DNA of 36,004 bases from Parcubacteria group bacterium Gr01-1014_33 (GTDB lineage Bacteria; Patescibacteriota; Minisyncoccia; Sungbacterales; HO2-52-23): contig VMFQ01000004.1 of the NCBI GenBank assembly GCA_007376125.1, forward strand, positions 1 through 36,004, written 5' to 3'. Numbering within the stretch: position 1 is the stretch's first letter; each line of letters starts with the position of its first letter. The notes beneath the pieces were generated by a model. The model searched no databases. It was not told where the DNA came from and was given only the letters and a program-made list of their open reading frames with translations. A program made the position numbers and the translations under genes. Positions 22,188 to 29,399 of this stretch are shown here, in pieces.

Positions 22188-22822
22188 ATTTCATGACGAT
22201 ACATCATAGAAGGAATGCGCTGCGCAAAGAAAGGGCGGGGTTTACCCCAGCACTAACTGTTAGTGCTGGGTTTACCCTCGTTGAACTCCTTGTCGTAATC
22301 TCCATTATCTCGGTACTTGCGAGCGTGGTCTTGACAAGCGTAAATTCGGTGCGCGCCAAAGCGCGAGACGCGCTAAGAAAGGCCGAAATGACGGAACTGG
22401 TCAAGGCGCTCGAACTTTATTATGACGCGTACGGAAGATACCCGCCGTTCCGCGCTTCAAACTCATGTGGAGGGATACGGAGCGATTGGGCGACCAGTAA
22501 ATGCAGTGATCCGAACTGGCTGACCGCGGACAATAATTTTTTGTCTTTTATCCCCGTAGTCCCCAGGGACCCTATCAATACTATCGGGAGCGGCGGCCAG
22601 GACACCCCTTGGTGGTTTGCGCTTACCTACACATACGGCGTTACGTCGGACGGACAGATCTATGACATTCTTACCAATCTCGAGAATAAACAAGATCCGG
22701 ACCGATGCGAATTGAAACTATGGCGGTCGCATGCGGTATGGCCAACTGACACCGGCTGTTACGCCACGGCAACGCTCGGCAGTGTCCCTGACCGGTCAAA
22801 ACAGATTTATGCTCCGAAATAA
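22184..22822 (+). CDS. Type IV prepilin-like protein
   Basis: A short basic leader is followed by AGFTLVELLVVISIISVLASV, a class III prepilin signal with cleavage expected between G and F and the conserved Glu at mature position 5. It then has the long hydrophobic N-terminal helix and a pseudopilin-like globular domain (ELVKALELYYDAYGRYPP) with cysteines. The leader contains a duplicated AGFT caused by a 30-nt palindromic insertion (22247-22269), giving two possible cleavage sites. Start is TTG 22184, 4 nt after AAAGG, or ATG 22193. The stop overlaps the miaA start. It is likely a subunit of the type IV pilus or competence pilus. Confidence 0.85.
   Translation: MNFMTIHHRRNALRKERAGFTPALTVSAGFTLVELLVVISIISVLASVVLTSVNSVRAKARDALRKAEMTELVKALELYYDAYGRYPPFRASNSCGGIRSDWATSKCSDPNWLTADNNFLSFIPVVPRDPINTIGSGGQDTPWWFALTYTYGVTSDGQIYDILTNLENKQDPDRCELKLWRSHAVWPTDTGCYATATLGSVPDRSKQIYAPK
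22238..22276 (+). repeat. Palindromic insert with 9-bp direct repeats in the prepilin signal
   Basis: GGGTTTACC occurs at 22238-22246 and 22268-22276. Between them lies a perfect 23-bp palindrome with arms CCAGCACTAAC and GTTAGTGCTGG around T. The net addition is 30 nt, ten codons, so the frame is kept. Confidence 0.8.
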
Positions 22823-23783
22823 TCCTGCCGAAGCGCGACGCCAAAAACTGATTGTCATAGTAGGTCCCACCGCCTCCGGCAAATCCGAACTTGCGGTCCG
22901 GCTCGCGCGAAAATTCAATGGAGAAATTATTTCTGCGGATTCGCGGCAAGTGTATCGCGGGCTTGATATCGGCACAGGGAAAATCTCGGGGAAATGGCAT
23001 CCTCCCATCACTATCATTTCAATACGATCGTATCAAAATGATAGTAAATTCTTATACAAAGGCATCCCTCACCACTGCATTGATTTTGTGCCGCCAAAAA
23101 AGACGTTTAGCGTAGCTGAGTACAAAGCGCGCGCAGAAAATGCCATACGCGATATTTCCTCGCGGGGCAAAATTCCAATTATTGCCGGCGGAACCGCGTT
23201 TTGGATAGACGCGCTGGTATATGACTTGGACTTTCCCGATGTTCCTCCGAATCCTTCACTCCGAAAAAAACTTGAGAAAAAATCTATTGCCAAACTCCTG
23301 AAAATTTTACAAAAAGCGGATCCGAAACGCGCCCGCACGATTGAGCAGAAAAATCCGCGGCGGCTCATCCGCGCGATTGAAATCGCGCGCGCGCTCGGCA
23401 AAGTACCGGCGATCACCCGACACACTCCGTATCGCGTTCTTTGGATAGGGCTCAATCCGTCTTACGAGACCTGGTCTCATAAGATGAAAAGGCGTGTGGG
23501 CGCGATGCTTACACGCGGCATTATATTAGAAACAAAAATGCTTATCCGCCAAGGAGTGTCCAAAAAACGCGTCCATGAATTCGGATTTGAGTACCGCGCA
23601 GTGTTGGACTACACCGATAAAAAAATGACAAAAGAGGCGCTTCTGGAACGCATTATTCGGGAGAGCATCCGGTACGCGCGAAGACAGATGGCATGGTGGA
23701 AGAGAAATAAGGAGATATGGTGGATCAGTAAATCCAATGAAGCAATACAACTGGTTTCAGAATTCCTTCAGTCACCTCTTTGA
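22809..23783 (+). CDS. miaA: tRNA dimethylallyltransferase
   Basis: The 324-residue protein transfers the dimethylallyl group to A37 of tRNAs that read codons starting with U. The P-loop is VGPTASGKS, followed by ISADSRQVYRGLDIGTGK, the IPHHCIDFVPP segment, IAGGTAFWIDAL and the C-terminal YARRQMAWWKRN motif. I chose ATG 22809, which overlaps the pilin stop; the longer frame lies inside the pilin gene. A 36-bp palindrome (23010-23045) adds about a dozen residues between ISGKW and the HHCID motif. A repeat-rich gap follows. Confidence 0.92.
   Translation: MLRNNPAEARRQKLIVIVGPTASGKSELAVRLARKFNGEIISADSRQVYRGLDIGTGKISGKWHPPITIISIRSYQNDSKFLYKGIPHHCIDFVPPKKTFSVAEYKARAENAIRDISSRGKIPIIAGGTAFWIDALVYDLDFPDVPPNPSLRKKLEKKSIAKLLKILQKADPKRARTIEQKNPRRLIRAIEIARALGKVPAITRHTPYRVLWIGLNPSYETWSHKMKRRVGAMLTRGIILETKMLIRQGVSKKRVHEFGFEYRAVLDYTDKKMTKEALLERIIRESIRYARRQMAWWKRNKEIWWISKSNEAIQLVSEFLQSPL
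23010..23045. repeat. 36-bp palindrome inside miaA
   Basis: Arms ACTATCATTT and AAATGATAGT flank the perfect inner palindrome ATACGATCGTAT, with CA dinucleotides between. It encodes the segment TIISIRSYQNDS, which has no counterpart in ordinary MiaA at this position. Frame is preserved. Confidence 0.8.
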
Positions 23784-23883
23784 ATTATGAATCAGGAATT
23801 AGGAATTATGATCTCATAAATTTAATGCACAAATTCCTTTATTCTTGACTCCTAATTCTCAATTTCTTATTCTTGTTTCCGAT
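23784..23883. repeat. Intergenic GAATTATGAATCAGGAATTA-type repeat
   Basis: The gap between convergent miaA and the SurA-N-like gene is filled by short repeats of AATTAGGAATTATG type and their complement (CTCCTAATTCTC). The same motif string occurs in frame inside lepA (26905-27000). Confidence 0.65.
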
Positions 23884-24450
23884 CTATCTCACCTCTCCTT
23901 CCTCCCACTCAAACGGGACAAACATCAATCGCACGCGCGCAGATTTTTTCTCTTCCCGCATCCATTCGTCAAAATCCTTGCCGCGGAGCGTGAGGTATTC
24001 ATACAGCGTTTCCCGCCGCGCCTGCGGGAAAAGGACGAGCGTTTCAAAATCGCTTTTTGCAAGACCGTATAAAAGTAAAGCTCCCTCGTGAGCCCCGGGC
24101 GCACGGCTAAGCGCGCGTTGGACCTTTTCTCGGCTCGCGGCAGAAAATCCGTCCATAATCCGATCTCCTTCCTGTTTGAGCAATTCATCTTCAATAAGCG
24201 ACAGGAGTGTATTTCGCTGGATTTCAAGAAGAACCGTCATAGAGAGAGACGAAGAAAAATCATCGGGTTTTTTCGCCGAGGATCGGTCCTGGGCGTTTAA
24301 CGAACGCTTCACTACTTCTTCGGCGTCCTTCCATGTTCTTTGCCAAATCGGCTTCCGGTTTACTAATGCGATCGGATAGAAGCCAGTGATGCTTGCTCCT
24401 AAAAACGCCGCAAAAAAAAGAGAAAGGATGATTGCCGCTATTTTTTTCAT
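23884..24450 (-). CDS. SurA-N-like secreted or anchored protein
   Basis: The 188-residue protein starts with a signal or anchor helix (MKKIAAIILSLFFAAFLGAS), then ALVNRKPIWQRTW. This resembles the NGxxI start of SurA-N chaperone domains, and a helical region with LLEIQRNTLLSLIEDELLKQEG is typical of the same fold. No parvulin PPIase domain follows, so it would act as a chaperone or binding domain only. I chose ATG 24450, which overlaps the stop of the FtsB-like gene (ATGA), implying coupled translation. The assignment rests on the helical pattern and is tentative. Confidence 0.6.
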   Translation of the reverse strand: MKKIAAIILSLFFAAFLGASITGFYPIALVNRKPIWQRTWKDAEEVVKRSLNAQDRSSAKKPDDFSSSLSMTVLLEIQRNTLLSLIEDELLKQEGDRIMDGFSAASREKVQRALSRAPGAHEGALLLYGLAKSDFETLVLFPQARRETLYEYLTLRGKDFDEWMREEKKSARVRLMFVPFEWEEGEVR

Positions 24451-24833
24451 AACGAAAGAAGGAATTGTTTTATGCGCTCCCATACTCCTGTCCGCGGCTC
24501 GGGAGACAAAACGTTCTCGCTATTTTTCTTCCCGGGCACCACGACCACGACTTCTTCTCCCGGTTTTTTAAGTCCAAGGCTTTCTTTTGCGTTACGCTCT
24601 AACGCTTCGTTTGTCTCAAGCTCTTTGATACTCGCCTCAAGCTCCCCCTTTTTTTGGCTAAGCGCGCGAATATTTTGGTCAACCGAATCGGATGCGCGGT
24701 ACAGAAACGCGGCTTGGAGCAGGATGTGGACAAACCCATAGAAAAGCGCTCCTGCAAGCCCTGCAAGAACAATGTGGAAAATGAGAGATTTTTTTATCCG
24801 CCCGAAAAAGGGCTTTTTCCCGTATTGATTCAT
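24447..24833 (-). CDS. FtsB/DivIC-like septum-formation protein
   Basis: The 128-residue protein has a basic N-terminus and one transmembrane helix (about residues 19-40). A coiled coil follows (SVDQNIRALSQKKGELEASI and further heptads to residue 85), then a NAKESLGLKKPGEEVVVV motif. This is the typical layout and ending of FtsB/DivIC proteins, which link early and late divisome parts. A proline-containing, aromatic tail completes it. It overlaps the SurA-N-like gene by 4 nt. Confidence 0.75.
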   Translation of the reverse strand: MNQYGKKPFFGRIKKSLIFHIVLAGLAGALFYGFVHILLQAAFLYRASDSVDQNIRALSQKKGELEASIKELETNEALERNAKESLGLKKPGEEVVVVVPGKKNSENVLSPEPRTGVWERIKQFLLSL

Positions 24834-24862
24834 TGATGAAAGTGGAGTATATTAAAAGAGAT

Positions 24863-25001
24863 AGGACTTACGCGTTTGGCCTAAAATATCTCCTTTCTGT
24901 CATTCCCACGAAAGTGGGAATCCAGACCCTTTTATACAAGCAAGGGAATCTGGATTCCCGATCAGGTCGGGAATGACAATGAAACCAAACGCGTAAGTCC
25001 T
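24863..25001. repeat. 139-bp nested palindrome with GTCATTCCCRC core
   Basis: Perfect 17-bp outer arms AGGACTTACGCGTTTGG (24863-24879) and complement (24985-25001) enclose a GTCATTCCCACGAAAGTGGG-type module ending GGGAATGAC. The inner module also occurs at 27300 and 29258. The outer arm is partly shared with elements at 32125 and 33399. Confidence 0.85.
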
Positions 25002-25025
25002 AAGAGAGATAATTCACTTTATTTT

Positions 25026-25133
25026 ATGTTTCAACATAAAAAGAAACTCAACATCCTTTGGACCGTAATTACTCTATTAGGAATTCTTTCCATGGTTGCG
25101 TTTACGCTCCTTCCGATTATCCTTACCCGTTGA
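25026..25133 (+). CDS. Small single-helix membrane protein, 35 residues
   Basis: ATG 25026 to TGA 25131 encodes a basic start (MFQHKKKLNILW) and one hydrophobic helix (TVITLLGILSMVAFTLLPII). Such tiny anchored proteins are frequent in CPR genomes but have no known function. The start codon lies in a small hairpin (TTTATGTT/AACATAAA), and there is no ribosome site, so translation is uncertain. It is divergent from ftsB and convergent with lepA. Confidence 0.5.
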   Translation: MFQHKKKLNILWTVITLLGILSMVAFTLLPIILTR

Positions 25134-25170
25134 AAGGAGCATAGCAGAATAGGCGCGCGGAAACAATTCG

Positions 25171-27189
25171 CTATTTCTTAAAAAGTTTTAAAAATACCTC
25201 CGGCGGTATTTCCACGCGGGCGGTTTCTTTCATGCGTTTTTTCCCGCGCTGCTGCTTTTTCCAGAGCTTCATCTTTCTCGTACGGTCTCCTCCGTAAAGA
25301 TAGCCGGTTACGTCTTTCCGAAGCGCCGGTATGGTTTCGCGCGCGACAATCCTGCCGTCCACCTCCGCCTGAAGCGCAATTTGAAAAAGCGCGCGCGGCA
25401 AAAGCTCTTTTAATTTTTCCACGCGCGCGCGCGCCGTACGATGCGCTTTTTCGCGCGGGACAATTTCAGAAAGCGAAGCAACTTTTTCTCCGGCAACCAA
25501 AATATCCATCCGCACAAGATCCGATTCTCTATACCCGCTCATCGCATACGAGAAAGACCCAAACCCTTGAGTTGCGCTTTTTAAGGTATCATAAAAATTA
25601 ACGATGATCGCGCGCAATGGAGCCTTAAATCGCACCAAGAGACGTTCTCCGGCAAGCGTTACCGCCTCATCAATGACTCCTTCCGCTTCGTTGATGCAGA
25701 CTGTAAGCACACCTAAAAACTCAACAGGAACTACGGCCTCCGCATGCGCCACAGGTTCCTCTATTGCACCTATTTCTTGGGGAGGCGGCATGCGTCCTGC
25801 AGAATATACGAACGACTCTCCCCCTTTTTTTGTTTTTACTTTAAACGCGACGGAAGGGGTAGAGAGGACAAGCCGAAGATCATATTCCCGCCGCAGGCGC
25901 TCGGAAATAATTTCCATGTGGAGCATTCCTAAAAATCCGGCGCGAAACCCGCGCCCAAGCGCGTTTGATTCTTCCGGTTCAAATATCATCGCCGCATCCT
26001 CAAGTTTGAGTTTTTTGAGCGCATCGCCAAGTATCTCGTATTCATCTTGGTTTTCGGGGAAGAGAGACGTGAAGACCACCGGCATTGGTTCGTGATACCC
26101 GGGAAGCGGCTCCACATGCGCGGACTCACGCAGACTTAACGCGGACTCACGCGGAAAACCTCCGCGTTGGTCTGTGTTTATTCCGCGTTGGTCGGCGTCC
26201 GTTCCGTGCCTGTCCGCGCTTGTGAGAGTGTCGCCGACTCTCACAAGATCCGGTTCTTTGATGCCGGTTGCGATATATCCAATCTCTCCCGCACAAAGTT
26301 CTCCCTTTGACGCACGTTCCGGCAAGAAAACACCCGCATCAATGACTTCCGCTCTTGCGCCTGTTGCCATAAAATAAATTTTCTCCCCCTTTTTGACGCT
26401 CCCGTCAAAAATCCGCACATGCGCGATAACGCCTTGGTAGGAATCGTACTTGGAATCAAACACTAACGCCCGAAGCGGGTCCGCGGACTCACGCAGAAAA
26501 TTTCCGCGTTGGTCGGCGTCCGTTCCGCGTAGTTCCGCGTTTATCCCGCGTATGTCCGCGCCTTGAGGCGGCGGAACGCGCTCCACTACTCCCTGCAAAA
26601 GCGCTTCTACTCCTTGTCCGGTTTTTGCGGAAACCTCAAAAATATCTTCCGGAACAACACCCAAAATATCCGTCAATTCGCTTTTTACGCGCTCAACTTC
26701 CGCCGAAGGTAAATCAATTTTATTGATCGCCGGAATAATACATACATCTTCTTTCCGCGCAAGATCAAGATTTGCGATTGTCTGGGCTTGTACCCCTTGG
26801 GTCGCATCCACCAAAAGAATCGCGCCTTCCACCGCGGCAAGCGCGCGCGAGACTTCATAGGAAAAATCTACATGACCGGGAGTATCAATCAGATTCAACA
26901 CAAATTTTTGTGTTGAATCTGAGGAATTAGAAATTAGGAATTTGGAATTAGGGTTTTTTGCATTCTTCTCATAATTCATAATTCCTGATTCATAATTCAT
27001 TCTGACTGGCTGCATCTTAATCGTAATCCCCTTTTCTTTTTCAAGCTCCATTTGGTCCAAGTACTGCGGCCGCATTTTTCGTGCTTCCACGCTTCCGGTT
27101 AATTCCAAAAACCGATCCGCCAATGTGGACTTTCCATGGTCAACATGGCTTATTATAACAAAATTCCTTATAGTATCTAATTGTTCCAT
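25171..27189 (-). CDS. lepA: Elongation factor 4 (LepA) with three inserts
   Basis: The 672-residue translational GTPase includes the P-loop HVDHGKST (15-22), switch I region (KEKGITIK), DTPGH (102-106), NKID (156-159) and SAKTG. The C-terminal LepA-specific domain ends in the basic GGDRTRKMKLWKKQQRGKKRM. LepA is normally about 600 residues. The extra 70 or so residues are three in-frame segments: about 64-96 (after VRMN), 210-237 (after RVPPPQ) and 324-358 (before EPLPGY). All three are made from repeat DNA. They fall in loops between conserved strands, so the enzyme probably works. A palindromic element lies 78 bp upstream of the start. Confidence 0.93.
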   Translation of the reverse strand: MEQLDTIRNFVIISHVDHGKSTLADRFLELTGSVEARKMRPQYLDQMELEKEKGITIKMQPVRMNYESGIMNYEKNAKNPNSKFLISNSSDSTQKFVLNLIDTPGHVDFSYEVSRALAAVEGAILLVDATQGVQAQTIANLDLARKEDVCIIPAINKIDLPSAEVERVKSELTDILGVVPEDIFEVSAKTGQGVEALLQGVVERVPPPQGADIRGINAELRGTDADQRGNFLRESADPLRALVFDSKYDSYQGVIAHVRIFDGSVKKGEKIYFMATGARAEVIDAGVFLPERASKGELCAGEIGYIATGIKEPDLVRVGDTLTSADRHGTDADQRGINTDQRGGFPRESALSLRESAHVEPLPGYHEPMPVVFTSLFPENQDEYEILGDALKKLKLEDAAMIFEPEESNALGRGFRAGFLGMLHMEIISERLRREYDLRLVLSTPSVAFKVKTKKGGESFVYSAGRMPPPQEIGAIEEPVAHAEAVVPVEFLGVLTVCINEAEGVIDEAVTLAGERLLVRFKAPLRAIIVNFYDTLKSATQGFGSFSYAMSGYRESDLVRMDILVAGEKVASLSEIVPREKAHRTARARVEKLKELLPRALFQIALQAEVDGRIVARETIPALRKDVTGYLYGGDRTRKMKLWKKQQRGKKRMKETARVEIPPEVFLKLFKK
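26116..26220. repeat. lepA insert 3 (CGCGGACTCACGCGGA family)
   Basis: Codons 324-358 consist of repeated CGCGGACTCACGC and CCGCGTTGGTC units, the second pattern repeated twice. The encoded peptide (ADQRGINTDQRGGFPRESA) is alien to LepA. Confidence 0.8.
26479..26562. repeat. lepA insert 2 (CGCGGACTCACGC family)
   Basis: Codons 210-237 share the units CGCGGACTCACGCAG and TCCGCGTTGGTCGGCGTCCG with insert 3, so two copies of one repeat family entered the same gene at different places, both in frame. Confidence 0.8.
26890..27000. repeat. lepA insert 1 with inverted copy of flanking lepA sequence
   Basis: Native codons for FVLNLI on the minus strand (TTTGTGTTGAATCTG; plus-strand 26890-26904) are repeated in exact inverted form at 26907-26921, making a 32-bp perfect palindrome. 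Beyond it, 26922-27000 consists of AATTAGGAATT and ATAATTCCTGATTCATAATT repeats like those at 23784-23883. Confidence 0.8.
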
Positions 27190-27266
27190 TCTCTTTGCGT
27201 CTCTGTATGTTTTTTAATACTATCTTGGCATCTTGAATTCGTTTGCGATGTTTTAAATAAGGTAAT

Positions 27267-27398
27267 AGAAGTCATCTCAAAATTAGTTTTTTCGCGTATT
27301 TTATCATTCCCGCGAAAGCGGGAATCCAGCAGATACGCCACACACTGGATTCCCAATCAGGTCGGGAATGACAGAAAGATAATTTTGAGATGGCTTCT
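27267..27398. repeat. 132-bp nested palindrome with GTCATTCCCGC core
   Basis: Outer 19-bp arms AGAAGTCATCTCAAAATTA (27267-27285) and the complement of AGAAGCCATCTCAAAATTA (27380-27398) differ at one base. The inside is a CATTCCCGCGAAAGCGGGAA module with GTCGGGAATGAC at its far side. It lies between lepA and murJ, where I see no gene. Confidence 0.85.
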
Positions 27399-27474
27399 AA
27401 TGCGTTTACAAATTTCTGAAGTGAATATGCTTTATTCACGTTAAGACGCCGGTTTGAAAATTGATCATTGAAAA

Positions 27475-29169
27475 TTACTTTATCTCTTCCCCGCTCCATC
27501 CTTTGGGCAGTACTTTTATTTTCAAAAGCCGCTTCTGGAGACTATGCAAAAATGCGGCTACATCTTCGCTTTTGAGTAAAAGTAAAATCGCAAAGTATGT
27601 TCCCATCCCCGCAAGTCCCGAAAGAGCGCCTTGCAAGAACACCTGAAAAAACGTGATTAACGGAAGCGTTTCGGAAAAACTCACCCGCACTCCGTACGTA
27701 ACGACTCCCGCGCCCAAAGCGGCAATACCGATTTTCAAAAGCGCGGTCCACGGAAATTGCGGATGCGTTCCCCCAAATTTTTTCCGCGCGCGCGCCATAA
27801 GCACAAAGTAAAGTCCAATCCCGTTTGCTAAAACACCAATCGCATACCCGATGCCAAGCCCCAGCACTTGGGCAGACGCAAGATCGCCCACGCGCAAAAG
27901 TCCCGAGATAACCCCCGCAAGCGGAGCGTCAGTTCCCATGAGCCGCACAAGAGAAAACGCCGATGCAATGGACATGAGGGATGCCCCGATATTTATAAAA
28001 AACGGCGCCCACGTCTCTCCGATTGCGTAAAACCCTTTTATCAAAAGCAAAAGAATACTTCCGGCTCCAAGCCCGCAGATAAGCACCGCGAGCATTGCCG
28101 CGGTAAGCCGCGTATCTTCCCATGAAAAAATTCCACCCCCGAGTCCTACGCGGACGATATGCGCACGCAATACAAGAAAAAGCGCGACCGAGGGAATCAC
28201 CCAGAAAAGAATCGCGCGCATCCCGAAAAAAAACTCGCGAAAAAACAACTCTCCCTCTTTTTCAATTGCCGCGCGATTGAGCCGCGGGAATAAAGGCACC
28301 GCATAGCTCGTCCCAAATATCCCTATCGGAACAAAATAAAGATTTTGGGCAAGCGCAAATACGCTGATGCTCCCCGGAGCAAGCACAGATCCGAGCGCAA
28401 CAAGCGCCATCAAGGTCAATTGCGAAAGCGAGACCGAAAGCACGCGGGGGAGGGAGATAAAAAGCACGCGCTTCACGTTCTTCTGCATTTTCCCCCACAC
28501 CGGCATCGGCGCAAATCCGAGCGTGCGCACCGGAAAAAACAGTACCAGAAAATTAAGCAGTGCGCCAAACGCCACTCCTATTCCAAGCCCGGCGAACCCG
28601 AAGACCGGAAGAAACGCAACAATACCCACCATGATCCCAAGATTATAGAGAATGGAACTTAAGGCGTAGGCAAAAAACCGCTGAAACGACTCCACCACCG
28701 AGGAAAGAATTCCGGAGATGCCGAAAAAAATCGGGGAGAGCAACATAATTCGCGTAAGCGTTACCGTCGCTATCCGCTCCGACTCGCTAAATCCGGGCAC
28801 AAGAGCGCGCATGAGAAACGGCGCCAAGAAGAATGCGGCAATCGCCATTCCCGCTGCTCCGATAAAAAAGAGGGTGGCAAGTTGGGAGACAAAGGAGCGC
28901 GCCTCTTCGGGGTCCCGCGCAAGCGTTTCCTGAAATAGAGGGAGGATTGCGGAAGATGCGGCGCCGAGAAGAAAGAGAACGTACAGGAAATCCGGAATCT
29001 GAAACGCGGCGTAATATATATCAAGCTCCCGCCCCGCGCCGAATTGAGAGGCCAAAAGCCGATCGCGAAGCATCCCCAGGATCCTTGACAAAAGTCCCGC
29101 GGCTCCCAGAAGGAGAGCCGCGGCATGAATATTGGCAATTCCATGATTAAGAGGATTGAGTCGAGACAT
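27475..29169 (-). CDS. murJ: Lipid II flippase MurJ (MviN)
   Basis: The 564-residue protein has about 14 transmembrane helices. The N-terminal LLSRILGMLRDRLLASQFGAG (SRxxGxxRD) is the MurJ signature. Later conserved parts include FQIPDFLYVLFLLGAASSA, VLFISLPRVLSVSLSQL (central cavity helix 7 region) and GTSYAVPLFPRLNR. MurJ flips lipid-linked peptidoglycan precursor across the membrane, matching the ddl and murF genes in this window. It lies downstream of the polymer ligase gene on the same strand, separated by a palindromic element, and may share its transcript. Confidence 0.93.
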   Translation of the reverse strand: MSRLNPLNHGIANIHAAALLLGAAGLLSRILGMLRDRLLASQFGAGRELDIYYAAFQIPDFLYVLFLLGAASSAILPLFQETLARDPEEARSFVSQLATLFFIGAAGMAIAAFFLAPFLMRALVPGFSESERIATVTLTRIMLLSPIFFGISGILSSVVESFQRFFAYALSSILYNLGIMVGIVAFLPVFGFAGLGIGVAFGALLNFLVLFFPVRTLGFAPMPVWGKMQKNVKRVLFISLPRVLSVSLSQLTLMALVALGSVLAPGSISVFALAQNLYFVPIGIFGTSYAVPLFPRLNRAAIEKEGELFFREFFFGMRAILFWVIPSVALFLVLRAHIVRVGLGGGIFSWEDTRLTAAMLAVLICGLGAGSILLLLIKGFYAIGETWAPFFINIGASLMSIASAFSLVRLMGTDAPLAGVISGLLRVGDLASAQVLGLGIGYAIGVLANGIGLYFVLMARARKKFGGTHPQFPWTALLKIGIAALGAGVVTYGVRVSFSETLPLITFFQVFLQGALSGLAGMGTYFAILLLLKSEDVAAFLHSLQKRLLKIKVLPKGWSGEEIK

Positions 29170-29221
29170 GACAATAATGTATTTCTCCCATGTTTCTGCA
29201 TTGTTTCAATTTTATTTCTAT

Positions 29222-29397
29222 GAGTTTGGTGAATAATGCAGAAATAAGCCTCTTTCTGTCATTCCCGCCCCCGCCTTCGCGAGGGTAAACTCCAGCGGGA
29301 ATCCAGCAGATACCAATAAAATACAGAGTATCCCCGTTTTCACGGAGACAAGCCTGGATTCCCGATCAAGTCGGGAATGACAATATTCACCAAACTC
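29222..29397. repeat. 176-bp nested palindrome with GTCATTCCCGC core
   Basis: Perfect 14-bp arms GAGTTTGGTGAATA (29222-29235) and complement (29384-29397) enclose the third GTCATTCCCGC/GGGAATGAC module. This copy carries extra sequence in the middle. It ends two bases before the polymer-ligase stop codon. Confidence 0.85.
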
Positions 29398-29399
29398 TT

